A DNA stretch of 64,000 nucleotides, taken from assembly GCF_016316925.1 (NCBI RefSeq), contig NZ_JAEEGB010000007.1, positions 139,717 to 203,716 of the forward strand. The letters are read 5' to 3'. Below, in pieces: positions 42,828 to 51,954 of this stretch (within the stretch, counting starts at the first letter, position 1; each line of letters starts with the position of its first letter). Position numbers and translations under genes: made by a program. The DNA is from Clostridium aciditolerans (GTDB lineage Bacteria; Bacillota; Clostridia; Clostridiales; Clostridiaceae). The notes under the pieces are model-generated. The model saw only the letters and a program-made list of their open reading frames with translations. It had not been told where the DNA came from and did not search any database.

Positions 42828-42914
42828 CCTAATATTCATGCAAAATTTGTACCGGTATTCATTTTGTTTTATCCTTTGTCCAGTTTATACTATGCGCCTG
42901 GGTAAAATATGTTA

Positions 42915-43265
42915 CTACATACTTACCATTTTTCTGCATTCATCTGCACATTTGCGACAGGCATCCGCACACATTCTATTGTGATCGTCAGTAAATTTAC
43001 TGCATTCTTTTGCACATTCATCACAAATATTAGCACACATTTCACATATTTGTTTTAAATGTTTGCTTCTTCTTGACATTGCACAACCAGCCATTGAACA
43101 GGCATCTGCACAATCCATTAGATCTAATATACAGTGTTCTCTTGATTTAACATCTTGTTCTTCTAAACATAATCTGAAACATTCCTGACAGATTTGAGCG
43201 CACTTATGACAAGCATCAATGCAAGTCTGATATTCTGCGTTAGGAGCCATTATTGTAGCATTCAT
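42915..43265 (-). CDS. Cysteine-rich four-helix-bundle protein (copper-storage/Csp, DUF326 type)
   Basis: The 116-residue protein has 19 cysteines in helical CxxxC and CxxC spacing (for example CIDACHKCAQICQECFRLC, CADACSMAGC, CEMCANICDECAKEC and CADACRKCADEC), the pattern of Csp proteins that store many Cu(I) ions in a four-helix bundle. No signal peptide, so cytoplasmic. It would buffer copper, though other soft metals are possible. GAAAGAGGTG precedes the ATG. It is convergent with ldh, with no copper regulator nearby. Confidence 0.85.
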   Translation of the reverse strand: MNATIMAPNAEYQTCIDACHKCAQICQECFRLCLEEQDVKSREHCILDLMDCADACSMAGCAMSRRSKHLKQICEMCANICDECAKECSKFTDDHNRMCADACRKCADECRKMVSM

Positions 43266-43371
43266 AAAAAAACACCTCTTTCAAAAATAATGTATTAACT
43301 ACAGAATATATTTTGCTCTTGACTACAAAATTTTATACTGAACATTTTTTATCGTAAATTCAGGTTTCACT

Positions 43372-43902
43372 TTAGCTGAGCTTTATTATCTCTCTTACTG
43401 CTTTTACTACGTCTTCAAGTTCTTTATTGGCATCAACAATATAATCGCATTCTACTATCCTAAAAACCTCTCTATCATTCTCTATTCTATCATTTATACT
43501 ATCTAAGGTTCTATTATCTTTTTTCATTCTTGAAATTCTATTAATTTCATCACATTTTAAATAGATAGCTATTACTTCAGCATCATTCGTTAGCCTCTTT
43601 AATTCTCTTACTCCTCTTGGATCTACCGTATATACGCTTACACCTTTATTCTTATACTGTTCTTTTGTTGACCAATAATGATGTTTATCAAAAAAGGTTT
43701 CAGCTATTATTTCAGAACCTTTATGCATAGAAAGCCAGGTTTCATAATTTACATCTACAAAAATATGTCCTTTCTCATTAACGTTTCTCTTTTTTCTGTC
43801 AGTGTAACTTAATATATAGTTATATCCATCTTTCTCCAACATTTCAGCAACACTACTCTTGCCGCATCCACTTTCACCTACTAAACAAACAATCTTATCC
43901 AT
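43372..43902 (-). CDS. Guanylate kinase-like P-loop protein
   Basis: The 176-residue protein has a Walker A motif VGESGCGKSS at the N-terminus, YTDRKKRNVNEKGHIFV in the place of the guanylate-kinase GMP-binding RxPRxxExxGxxY loop, and a C-terminal helical part. The GMP-contact residues differ from true Gmk (no TTRxPR), so it is probably a divergent nucleoside-monophosphate kinase-like protein, not the housekeeping enzyme. Phage and clostridial genomes carry similar ones. GGGGGAT precedes the ATG. Substrate unknown. Confidence 0.75.
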   Translation of the reverse strand: MDKIVCLVGESGCGKSSVAEMLEKDGYNYILSYTDRKKRNVNEKGHIFVDVNYETWLSMHKGSEIIAETFFDKHHYWSTKEQYKNKGVSVYTVDPRGVRELKRLTNDAEVIAIYLKCDEINRISRMKKDNRTLDSINDRIENDREVFRIVECDYIVDANKELEDVVKAVREIIKLS

Positions 43903-43928
43903 TTTATCCCCCTATTTTAAATATGGAA

Positions 43929-43957
43929 AAAATAAGCTCAATAATTGAGCTTATTTT
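43929..43957. terminator. Terminator of the NlpC/P60 gene
   Basis: AAAATAAGCTCAA (43929-43941) pairs perfectly with TTGAGCTTATTTT (43945-43957). On the minus strand it is followed by further T. Confidence 0.85.
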
Positions 43958-43972
43958 ATGTAAACTATTTAA

Positions 43973-44983
43973 TTATTTAACTCTACGACCAGTTAAAAAG
44001 TCTCCCCTATTAAGAGGTGATACTTTTACTACATCACCTGTATGAGGAGCATGTATGTACATACCGTTTCCAACATATATTCCTATGTGATGCGGATTAC
44101 TTGAGGATCCAAATAAAACCAAATCTCCCGGTTGCAGCTGATCTCTTGATACAGGTGAACCGTCATTTATCTGTTCATATGTAGTTCTTCCTAGTCCTAC
44201 TCCAAAGTGAGCATATACATATTGGGTAAATCCAGAACAGTCAAATCCTGATGGAGAAGTTCCTCCCCAAAGATAAGGAGTACCTAGAAAATTATAGGCA
44301 TAAGATACAACATCGCTATTAGAGCCAGCTGAAATAGACACTGATCCTCTAGATAAGCTGCTTGTACCAGATGTGCTTGCTAATGCATAATTTCTTTCTG
44401 AAGCTTTCGCCTGTGCTAGCATTTTCTTCTGATCTTCTTTATCTATTTTAAGCTTAGATAGCTTTTTTTCATTATCTGATTTTAATGCCAATAACTTATC
44501 ATTCTTATCTTTTAGCTCTTTTTGATCTGCAAGCATTTTTTCTTTTTTACTGCCTAAGTCGGCCATTACTTTATTATCAAACTGCATAATTTTTTTAACT
44601 GCTTCCATTCTCCAAACAAAATCTTGGATATCCTTTGAGTTTAATATGATATCCAGATAACTATCTACACCGCTGATATATGCCGCTCTTGCTCTTTGCT
44701 TAAATATATCTTCGCGTAGCGCTATATCTTTTTCAGTATCAGATACTTCCTTTTGTAAATTTTTTATTTGACTTTGCGTACTGTTTAATTCTTTCTTGTT
44801 GCTTTCTATTTTACTCATGGCGTCTTCTATCTGGTTGTCCAACATTTCTATCTTTCTTTCAATACTTTCATTTGTTGAAGTCTGATTATTATTTGCTGCA
44901 GGATTTGCTAAAACTGTACTGCTGAACATTAACACTCCAGTGCAGGTAGCAACAGCAAATTTAAGTAATTTATTCAACATCAT
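43973..44983 (-). CDS. Secreted NlpC/P60 peptidoglycan endopeptidase with coiled coil
   Basis: The 336-residue protein has a signal peptide (MLNKLLKFAVATCTGVLMFSSTVLA), a long coiled coil (residues ~38-200; IEDAMSKIESNKKELNSTQSQI and many more heptads) and a C-terminal NlpC/P60 domain (~228-335): FDCSGF with the catalytic Cys, HHIGIYVGNG with the catalytic His, and HAPHTG. It would cut within the stem peptide of peptidoglycan. The N-terminal coil resembles the PcsB/CwlO group, which is activated by FtsEX. Start choice between two adjacent ATGs and TTG is uncertain by three codons. Confidence 0.92.
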   Translation of the reverse strand: MMLNKLLKFAVATCTGVLMFSSTVLANPAANNNQTSTNESIERKIEMLDNQIEDAMSKIESNKKELNSTQSQIKNLQKEVSDTEKDIALREDIFKQRARAAYISGVDSYLDIILNSKDIQDFVWRMEAVKKIMQFDNKVMADLGSKKEKMLADQKELKDKNDKLLALKSDNEKKLSKLKIDKEDQKKMLAQAKASERNYALASTSGTSSLSRGSVSISAGSNSDVVSYAYNFLGTPYLWGGTSPSGFDCSGFTQYVYAHFGVGLGRTTYEQINDGSPVSRDQLQPGDLVLFGSSSNPHHIGIYVGNGMYIHAPHTGDVVKVSPLNRGDFLTGRRVK

Positions 44984-45271
44984 CTCCCCTTTTCAAAAAT
45001 TTTGTATCTTTATGTCAAAAAACTAAGTAAACCCATTATATCATTTATTTCTATATATTTTAATATTATATCCAGTATTTTTTTTATTTTTTTATGGCAA
45101 CACTGAGCATTTATTCCTTATGATCCATATTATTCAAATCTACACTATGTACTTTAAACAGATTTTACTTGTCACCATCGGATAAACTTATAATTTTTGG
45201 AACTAATACGTAAATAGCCCACCTACTAATAATACAATATTTAGACAAAATTTTAAATAGTAAATGCAAAA
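44984..45271. other. Gene-free spacer upstream of the NlpC/P60 gene
   Basis: No ORF with a ribosome binding site was seen in this A+T-rich leader of the NlpC/P60 gene. CACCATCGGATAAAC at 45176-45190 matches the end of repeat R1 (ATCGGATAAAC at 47411-47421) but nothing more of that element is present. Confidence 0.4.
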
Positions 45272-45298
45272 ATAGGTACGATTTTAATTCGCACCTAT
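45272..45298 (-). terminator. Terminator of pepF
   Basis: On the minus strand ATAGGTGCG (45298-45290) pairs with CGTACCTAT (45281-45273) using one G-U pair, followed by TTTTTGC. Confidence 0.7.
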
Positions 45299-45321
45299 CT
45301 TATATATCATAATAATATAAT

Positions 45322-47124
45322 TTAATTTAAGTTATTTTCCAACATATCCAGTAGCTCATCAAATCTTTTTATGGTATCTTCTAATGGTTTAGGTGTTGTC
45401 ATATCTACTCCAGCTTTTTTAAGCACATTTATTGGGTAATCACTAGAGCCACTTTTCAAGAATCCTTTATATAGTTCTACAGCTTTCTCACCGTTCTCAA
45501 GTATCTGTTTCGCAAAGGAATTTGCTGCAGCATATCCGGTAGCATATTGATATACGTAGAAATCTCTATAAAAATGTGGTATTCTAGCCCACTCTATATT
45601 TATCTCATCATCTATAACCATATCTGGTCCAAAGTATTTTACATTTAACTCATGCCAGATTTTGCTTAAGTCTTCTGCAGTAAGAGGCTTTCCATTTTCT
45701 ATGCTCTCATGAGTAGTTTTCTCAAATTCAGCAAACATAACTTGCCTAAATACTGTAGTCCTTATTTGCTCTAATTGTTGATTTATAAGGAATAATTTCT
45801 TATTTTTATCACTTTCCTTATCTATCAAATATCTTATTAATAAGCTTTCGTTTGTAGTTGATGCAACCTCAGCAACAAATAACGAATAATCAGAATAAAC
45901 ATAAGGTTGATTTTTTCTTGAATAGTAAGAATGTATTGAGTGTCCCATCTCATGTGCAAGAGTTGAAACATCATTTAGCTTAAAATCGTAATTTAAAAGT
46001 ACATAGGGCATAGTATCATAATCTCCTGAAGAATATGCTCCACCTCTTTTGCCTTTGTTAGGATATATGTCTATCCAACCTTCTTCTATTCCTTCACTGA
46101 AAATATTTAAATACTCTTCTCCTAAGGGCTTTATACCCTCCTTTACAATCTTTACCGCATCATCAAATTCTATGTTTTCCTTTGGAGTGTCGATAATAGG
46201 TACATATAAATCATACATATGAATCTCATCTAATCCCAAAAGCTTTTTCTTAATTTTAACGTATCTATGGAGTGAGCTTAAATTTTTATTTATAGTATTA
46301 ACGGTATTTTCATATACCTCTAATGGTATGTTATTAGGCTTTAATGAGCATTCTAAGGCACTACTATAGTTTCTCGTTTTAGATATAAAGATAAAGTTTT
46401 TAATTGATGAGGTCAAAGATGCTGCAAAGGTATTTCTGTATTTATTATAGGTGTCAAATAATCCTTTGAATGCTTCTTGTCTTACTCTTCTATCTTTAGA
46501 TTGAATATAGCTTCCATAATTAGATTCTGTTAGTTCTACACTATTGCCTTCCTCATCCTTGATTACAGTAAAAGTCATATCTGCATCTGATAACATACTA
46601 AAAATTCTATCTGGTGCATTTAAACAATCTGAAACTGAAGCCATGAGCTCTTCTTTTTCTTTTGTCAGGGTGTGAGGTTTTCTTTTTAATATATCTTCCA
46701 GTAGAAAAGTATACATTTTTAAATCTGGATTATTTTCTATTTCTTTTTCTATGGTTCCTTCAGGAAGGCTCAAAATTTCTGGAACAAAAAATGCTTGAGT
46801 ACTACCTATTTCCGCAATATAGGTAAATATCTTATCTTTTAGAGCTTGGTATGTTGGATTAGCAGTATCTTCATCACTTTTCAAATGAGCATAGACTGCT
46901 AATTTACCAGCAAGTCTTGATACCTCTTCATCTAGCTTAAGATATTCTAATAAGTACTTTCCATTCCCTAGTTTGCCAGAGAACTCTGTAAGTTTAGGAA
47001 CTCTCACCCTTAAATTTTCAAAATCCTTTTCCCATTGCTCCTCACTCTTATATATTTTATCAACTTTCCATTTGTACTCCTGTGGTATTTCATCTCTAGT
47101 TTTAATCTTTTTAACCTCTGACAT
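45322..47124 (-). CDS. pepF: Oligoendopeptidase F (M3 family)
   Basis: The 600-residue zinc endopeptidase has the M3B layout: N-terminal RDEIPQEYKWKVDKIYKSEEQWEKDF, a helical prolyl-oligopeptidase-F domain, and the active site TLAHEMGHSIHSYYS (HExxH, ~residue 387) with the downstream Glu in FVAEVASTTNESLL. It degrades short cytoplasmic peptides. Length is normal for PepF. AGGGGAGATTG precedes the ATG. It is monocistronic. Confidence 0.95.
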   Translation of the reverse strand: MSEVKKIKTRDEIPQEYKWKVDKIYKSEEQWEKDFENLRVRVPKLTEFSGKLGNGKYLLEYLKLDEEVSRLAGKLAVYAHLKSDEDTANPTYQALKDKIFTYIAEIGSTQAFFVPEILSLPEGTIEKEIENNPDLKMYTFLLEDILKRKPHTLTKEKEELMASVSDCLNAPDRIFSMLSDADMTFTVIKDEEGNSVELTESNYGSYIQSKDRRVRQEAFKGLFDTYNKYRNTFAASLTSSIKNFIFISKTRNYSSALECSLKPNNIPLEVYENTVNTINKNLSSLHRYVKIKKKLLGLDEIHMYDLYVPIIDTPKENIEFDDAVKIVKEGIKPLGEEYLNIFSEGIEEGWIDIYPNKGKRGGAYSSGDYDTMPYVLLNYDFKLNDVSTLAHEMGHSIHSYYSRKNQPYVYSDYSLFVAEVASTTNESLLIRYLIDKESDKNKKLFLINQQLEQIRTTVFRQVMFAEFEKTTHESIENGKPLTAEDLSKIWHELNVKYFGPDMVIDDEINIEWARIPHFYRDFYVYQYATGYAAANSFAKQILENGEKAVELYKGFLKSGSSDYPINVLKKAGVDMTTPKPLEDTIKRFDELLDMLENNLN

Positions 47125-47263
47125 TACAATCTCCCCTTTATCAATTTTAAAGACTACTAAGTACTTAGATTATATATAGGTTAACTGACCGCTTTTACCT
47201 CTATATATAAACAATTATATTTATATCTAAAATAAGTTTTCCCATATTTTACTTTATTATAAC

Positions 47264-47421
47264 ATATAAACAGAGTTCTTAGCATCTTTAGCACTTAGAA
47301 GACGTTATCCTTTAGAGTAAATCGTTATACAGGTCGTTAGCCGCTAGCAGTGTACACTTTGATGATAGTTGCTTTTACCGAGTACTATGGGAGTATTAGA
47401 GCAGGTAGTCATCGGATAAAC
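47264..47421 (+). repeat. Dispersed repeat family R1, copy in opposite orientation
   Basis: ATAAACAGAGTTCTTAG at the left and CGGATAAA at the right match the inverse of the 29810-29993 element, including GGGAGTATTAGAGCAGG and CTTAGAAGACGTTATCC. The middle hairpin differs: here CATCTTTAGCA replaces the GGAG/CTCC hairpin. There is no ORF. It occupies most of the gap between pepF and the ClC gene. Confidence 0.65.
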
Positions 47422-47440
47422 AAAAATGATTATAAAATTA

Positions 47441-49033
47441 TTAGGCATTATTAATAGCGTAAGAACCTTCTGCCATTTTTAATAGGTTTTCTCTTATGTT
47501 TATTTCACTATATTCACTAGTTAGAACAACTAAATAATCACCTGCATAAATGCTAGTATTTCCTCTTGGAATAACTTCATTCTCTCCTCTTTTTATTGAC
47601 ACTAACAAACACTTCTCTGGCATATTCAGTTCCTTAATCTTTTTGCCCTCAAGATAGGAGCCGTGATGTACTACAACTTCTAAGATTGTTTTTACATTAT
47701 TATCTTCTGATAACTCTTTTCGACCATTCTTTGCCAGTATTCTCTCAAGTAGTGATTCATAAATCGGCTTTGAGCCCATCAAATCAGCTATAATGTATGC
47801 AATGATAGATACTAATGCCAAAGATAATAAGTGATTAAAGGAACCTGTCATTTCAGTAATTAAAATACTTCCAGTAATTGGAGCTCTTACTATTGCTGTA
47901 AAATATCCTGCCATTCCTAGTATCATAAAGTTATTTACATATTGAGGCGGAAAATGAACAAATTTAACTAAAATAGTTCCATAAATAGCTCCGGTCATTC
48001 CTCCTATTACTAATAAAGGAAAGAAGATTCCACCTGGTGCACCTGAGCCAAAACTAATCATTGAAAAAGCAAACTTTATCAATAGTAAAATAAATAAAAA
48101 TCTTAATGTGTTATTGCCATTAATTATCGATACTATAAGTTCATGACCACCGCCTAGAACTTCAGGTAAAAACAATCCAAGCATACCTGCTAAAACAAAT
48201 GGAATAATCGGTCTGAACTGTACTGGCAACCATTTCTGATTTGCATATAAATTTTGCGTTTTAAGCAAAGTATAATTATAAAAAACTCCAAAGATACCTA
48301 TTATTATTCCGAATATAATAATAAAAGCATAATATTTTAGTGGAAGCACAGAAAAACTTTCAAATTGAAATATTGGCTTCAACCCAAAAAATTCTTTTGA
48401 TATGAAGTCTGCTACCAAAGATGCTGACATTGTAGAAATCAACACTAAGGACGAAAAGTTTTTATGTACTTCCTCCAGAGCAAAAATTACTCCGGCTAAA
48501 GGCGCATTAAAAGCTGCTGCTAAACCAGCACTTGCACCACTAGTAATAAGATATTTTTCTTCAATTTTTATTCGTTTAAATATTTTGCTAAACCCTTGAC
48601 CTACAGCCGCTCCTAGTTGAATTGATGGGCCTTCTCTTCCTAAAGATAATCCAGCTATAATACATATAACACCGCCAACAAATTTTTCAACTATAACTCT
48701 CCACCAGTTCATATTAAGGTGTCCCATTAATATTCCCTCTACTTGAGGTATTCCACTTCCACTGATCATAGGATTTTTCTTTATCATAGTTCCTACAACG
48801 TATCCTGCAATTATTAGAACAGTAATCCATATAGGTATCAACCAAATATTTTCTGTTTGAGTTTTATAAATATTTTTAGCTAGTACACCTGCTTTATCTA
48901 GGGCTAGTCTATAAAATACAACTAATAAACCAGATATCAGACCTACCATAATACCTTCACTTACTAACTTGATTCTATATTTTTGCATAAAAAATAAAGT
49001 ATCAGTCGTACAATTACTGTTGTTGGTTTTCAT
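47441..49033 (-). CDS. ClC-family chloride channel/transporter with TrkA-C domain
   Basis: The 530-residue membrane protein has the ClC signatures GSGIPQVEG, GREGPSIQLGAA and GAPGGIFFPLL, with about ten to twelve helices (residues ~25-420). A cytoplasmic TrkA-C (RCK-C) domain follows (~450-525, GSYLEGKKIKELNMPEKCLLVSIKR), which may sense a ligand such as a nucleotide. The residue at the outer-gate glutamate of H+/Cl- exchangers is Glu (GREGP), so it may be an exchanger. The pairing with a TrkA-C regulator and no partner subunit fits a stand-alone anion transporter. Confidence 0.9.
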   Translation of the reverse strand: MKTNNSNCTTDTLFFMQKYRIKLVSEGIMVGLISGLLVVFYRLALDKAGVLAKNIYKTQTENIWLIPIWITVLIIAGYVVGTMIKKNPMISGSGIPQVEGILMGHLNMNWWRVIVEKFVGGVICIIAGLSLGREGPSIQLGAAVGQGFSKIFKRIKIEEKYLITSGASAGLAAAFNAPLAGVIFALEEVHKNFSSLVLISTMSASLVADFISKEFFGLKPIFQFESFSVLPLKYYAFIIIFGIIIGIFGVFYNYTLLKTQNLYANQKWLPVQFRPIIPFVLAGMLGLFLPEVLGGGHELIVSIINGNNTLRFLFILLLIKFAFSMISFGSGAPGGIFFPLLVIGGMTGAIYGTILVKFVHFPPQYVNNFMILGMAGYFTAIVRAPITGSILITEMTGSFNHLLSLALVSIIAYIIADLMGSKPIYESLLERILAKNGRKELSEDNNVKTILEVVVHHGSYLEGKKIKELNMPEKCLLVSIKRGENEVIPRGNTSIYAGDYLVVLTSEYSEINIRENLLKMAEGSYAINNA

Positions 49034-49155
49034 ATAAATTCACCTCCACTAACTTATATCGCTTTTCATCAATCAATAAAGTTCTTATCTTATAGTTATC
49101 AATTTAACTATATGAATTCATAACTTAATTTCCCTTGAAAATCATGGAATTTAAA

Positions 49156-49180
49156 ATAGCTATCGGTAACCGATAGCTAT
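49156..49180. terminator. Perfect hairpin after the zinc-ribbon gene
   Basis: ATAGCTATCGGT (49156-49167) pairs with ACCGATAGCTAT (49169-49180). It lies just past the stop of the zinc-ribbon gene. Confidence 0.7.
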
Positions 49181-49194
49181 ATAAATAAACTTAA

Positions 49195-49356
49195 TTATCT
49201 TCTGTTATTTCTTTGTTGTTGCTTTCTTGCTCTTCTGCAATCTGGACATCTTACTGGTTCATTTTCGAATCCTTTTTCTTTGTAGAACTCTTGTTCTCCC
49301 TCAGTAAATATGAAATCCTTTCCACAATCTTTACAGTTTAATGTCTTATCTGCCAT
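49195..49356 (-). CDS. Small zinc-ribbon protein
   Basis: The 53-residue protein is a zinc ribbon of the two-CxxC kind (CKDCGKDFIF, then VRCPDCRRARKQQQRNNRR). It resembles the small 'probable zinc-binding' proteins (zf-ribbon, PF13451 type) found in many clostridia with unknown function. The basic tail suggests nucleic acid or ribosome contact. The start is set by GGAGGTATGTTCAAATG, giving MADKTLNC. The frame extends upstream with no support. Confidence 0.8.
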   Translation of the reverse strand: MADKTLNCKDCGKDFIFTEGEQEFYKEKGFENEPVRCPDCRRARKQQQRNNRR

Positions 49357-49572
49357 TTGAACATACCTCCGTATTTTATATTGGGTATCTAACAATTCAC
49401 AAACAACCATTTTCCAAAATAAAATCGGAGAATGTTATCATGATATTAAATCCCTCTGTTTTTCTACAGTGTACATTATACCACATTGTGCATATATTGT
49501 CTAGATATCTTCATTGTTTTTCACATTGCTAAATTTGTAATTATACTACTTATTTTCTATAATTTTAACAAC

Positions 49573-49926
49573 CTAACCTTTGGGTCTAAATATTAAAGAA
49601 GCAAGGAATGCAAAAATTAATGCCGATGATATACCTGCACTTGTAACCTCAAAAATTCCAGTAAGCACTCCTATGATACCGTCTCTTTTTGCCTCTAATA
49701 ATGCACCCTTTACTAATGCATTACCAAAGCTGCTAATTGGTACGGATGCACCTGCACCTGCAAACTTTATTAATGGCTCGTATAATCCAAATCCACCTAA
49801 GATAGCGCCTATTACAACTAATGTGCATGTTGTATGAGCTGGAGTAAGTCTAAATACATCCATCATAATTTGCCCTATTACACAAATTCCTCCACCAATT
49901 ATAAATGCCCAAATAAATTTTACCAT
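49573..49926 (-). CDS. spoVAE: Stage V sporulation protein AE
   Basis: The 117-residue membrane protein has three to four helices (FIWAFIIGGGICVIGQIMMD, TLVVIGAILGGFGLYEPLIKFAGAGASVPISSFGN, and SSALIFAFLASLIF) and is the SpoVAE (AEb) component of the spore dipicolinic-acid channel. ATG at 49926 follows AGAGGTG; the longer frame upstream overlaps spoVAD and is not used. It is the last gene of spoVAC-spoVAD-spoVAE. In other Firmicutes the operon is read by sigma G in the forespore. Confidence 0.93.
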   Translation of the reverse strand: MVKFIWAFIIGGGICVIGQIMMDVFRLTPAHTTCTLVVIGAILGGFGLYEPLIKFAGAGASVPISSFGNALVKGALLEAKRDGIIGVLTGIFEVTSAGISSALIFAFLASLIFRPKG

Positions 49927-49943
49927 AACTAATGACACCTCTT

Positions 49944-50945
49944 TTACATTTCTATGGATACAGCATGCGCTATGCTGGGTATACTCTCTTTTTGCTGATA
50001 TGACAGTGGAGATAGCAAAGCCCCTGTTGCCACAATCAAGATCTTTTTTAACTCGCCTTTTTTCATACGATTTAAAAAATGTCCATATGTTACTATTGCA
50101 GAGCAACCACAGCCACTTCCACCTGCTATAGTTGGCTGCTCTGGCTTATATATCAACATTCCGCAATCTGTAAACTTATTTTCCGGAATAATTATACCTT
50201 GTTCTTGTAATAAATCCTTTGCTATTTTATGTCCTACTGAGCCTAAATCTCCTGTTGCAATAATATCGTAGTATGAATGATCAATATTTAGATCTTTAAA
50301 ATGCGCTTTTATAGTATCTACAGCTGCTGGAGCCATAGCTGCTCCCATATTAAAAGGATCAGAAATTCCCATATCAATAACTTTTCCGATAGTTGCTGAT
50401 GTAACTCTAGGCCCCTTACCACTTCGACCTAAAAGTGATGCTCCTGCTCCAGTAACAGTCCATTGAGCAGTGGGTGGTTTCTGCCCACCATATTCAGTAG
50501 GATATCTGAATTGTTTTTCTGCTGTTGAATTATGACTGGAAGCACCTGAGATAACATATTTAGCATAATTGCCATCTACCATCATTGCAGCTAGCGCTAA
50601 TCCTTCCATAGAGCTAGAGCAGGCTCCGAATACACCTAAAAAAGGTAATCCTATCGTTCTTGCAGTAAAGCTACTACTAATTATTTGATCTAAAAGGTCT
50701 CCACTTATAAAAAACTGAATATCCTGCTTTTTTAAACCGGATTTTTGTATAGCTATTTCAACTGCTTCTTCCAAGAGTCTTCTTTCTGCCTTTTCAAAAC
50801 TATCTTGACCAATCCATGTATCCTTATGCAGTATATCAAAATCTTTAGCTATAGCCCCAGATGCTTCAAAAGGGCCTCCAACAGATGCTGAACTTAAAAT
50901 TACAGGTTTGGAGTTAAATATCCAAGATTGATTGCCTATAAGCAT
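49944..50945 (-). CDS. spoVAD: Stage V sporulation protein AD
   Basis: The 333-residue protein has the thiolase-like SpoVAD fold and binds dipicolinate on the inner spore membrane: SASVGGPFEASGAIAKDFDI, FGACSSSMEGLALAAMMVDG (the old thiolase Cys loop), SGASSHNSTAEKQFRYPTEYG, and GGSGCGCSAIVTYGHFL. It lies directly between spoVAC (adjacent start) and spoVAE (17 bases). It should not have acyltransferase activity. It helps load and release Ca-DPA with SpoVAC and SpoVAE. Confidence 0.96.
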   Translation of the reverse strand: MLIGNQSWIFNSKPVILSSASVGGPFEASGAIAKDFDILHKDTWIGQDSFEKAERRLLEEAVEIAIQKSGLKKQDIQFFISGDLLDQIISSSFTARTIGLPFLGVFGACSSSMEGLALAAMMVDGNYAKYVISGASSHNSTAEKQFRYPTEYGGQKPPTAQWTVTGAGASLLGRSGKGPRVTSATIGKVIDMGISDPFNMGAAMAPAAVDTIKAHFKDLNIDHSYYDIIATGDLGSVGHKIAKDLLQEQGIIIPENKFTDCGMLIYKPEQPTIAGGSGCGCSAIVTYGHFLNRMKKGELKKILIVATGALLSPLSYQQKESIPSIAHAVSIEM

Positions 50946-51425
50946 CTACATCACACCTAACCATTCCATAGTAATTCTTAGAATAGCCATAACGAAAGCG
51001 GAAAAAACTCCAAAGACAATTACTGCACCGGCTATTCTAAACATATTTCCACCTACTCCAAGCACATATCCTTCACTTTTATGTTCAATAGCTGCAGAAG
51101 CCATTGAATTGGCAAAACCAGTAACGGGAATGGCTGTTCCTGCACCAGCCCATTGTGCAATGTTATCATAAACTCCAAAACCGGTAAGTAAAACTGAAAT
51201 TATAATTAGTGTTGCTGAAGTTGGATTACCTGCTGCTTCCTCTTTGAAGTGAAAATAATTAATATACATCCACTGCAATCCCTGCCCAATAAGACATATA
51301 AATCCTCCTGATATAAATGCTCTAATACAGTTTTTCAAGACTTGCCTTTTTGGCTCTCTATCTTTTGCAAACTTTTGATACTCTTGCTGCTCTTTAGTAA
51401 ACTGATTTCTTTTCTGATTAGACAT
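50946..51425 (-). CDS. spoVAC: Stage V sporulation protein AC
   Basis: The 159-residue membrane protein has a charged N-terminus (~1-40) and four helices (FISGGFICLIGQGLQWMY, SATLIIISVLLTGFGVYDNIAQWAGAGTAIPVTGFANS, and IAGAVIVFGVFSAFVMAIL). SpoVAC behaves as a mechanosensitive channel in the spore inner membrane and releases DPA in germination. AGAAGGTG precedes the ATG, and its stop is adjacent to the spoVAD start, so the operon reads spoVAC-spoVAD-spoVAE. Confidence 0.95.
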   Translation of the reverse strand: MSNQKRNQFTKEQQEYQKFAKDREPKRQVLKNCIRAFISGGFICLIGQGLQWMYINYFHFKEEAAGNPTSATLIIISVLLTGFGVYDNIAQWAGAGTAIPVTGFANSMASAAIEHKSEGYVLGVGGNMFRIAGAVIVFGVFSAFVMAILRITMEWLGVM

Positions 51426-51511
51426 TTTATCACCTTCTAGCGTAATATTACATTTTTCAATTTCCTATTTTATTGTTGCTATTTTTATGTCTTTGCATAC
51501 GTAAATTTTGC

Positions 51512-51675
51512 TTAGGCATCTGAAAGAAAATAGCAAGTCAAAGATGCGACGGATATTTTGTGCCAGACAAGGAAGCAGGTTCCGCAGATAGTGAACCCTA
51601 TCTAAGGTTTCTGCTGACGCAGTATGGCTCAAAATAGACTAGTATACTGACTAGTTATTTTCTTTCGGATGCCTT
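51512..51675. repeat. MITE-like element with ~55-bp imperfect terminal inverted repeats
   Basis: TTAGGCATCTGAAAGAAAAT at the left (51512-51531) is matched inverted at 51656-51675 (ending GGATGCCTTA), and pairing continues inwards to TATTTTGTGCCA against ATGGCTCAAAATA. The centre holds CCTATCTAAGG and other short inverted pairs. No ORF. The whole ~164 bp folds on itself. It lies upstream of spoVAC in the 51426-51954 gap; the rest of the gap has no gene. Confidence 0.7.
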
Positions 51676-51882
51676 ATGTAACAGATAATTATTTGTATGT
51701 TTAATATGCTCTAAGCTTTATTAAATTATACTTTTGAACCATATTTAGTGACATTTTGATATTTAAAATTATTCAATTTAATTTTATAAAATCAAGTAGA
51801 AGGGAAATTTAAAATAATTTTCCGGACATCTCATACCACTGAGTTGTCGCCATATTGGGCGCATACAGAAAAAGAGAAGCCT

Positions 51883-51905
51883 CTGCTCCTCTTCTTTAAT
51901 ATTCT
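51883..51905 (-). terminator. Terminator of the DUF4179 gene
   Basis: On the minus strand AAGAAGAGG and GGCTTCTCTT enclose AGCAGA, followed by TTTCTG. The stem is imperfect. Confidence 0.5.
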
Positions 51906-51954
51906 AATTAGTTTCAATTCGTAATTTAAATACCTAGTCTTTAGTTGAACCTTT

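Noticed and set aside
49926-50106. Longer SpoVAE form starting at 50106
   Set aside because: The extension overlaps spoVAD, has no SpoVAE similarity, and the SD fits ATG at 49926.
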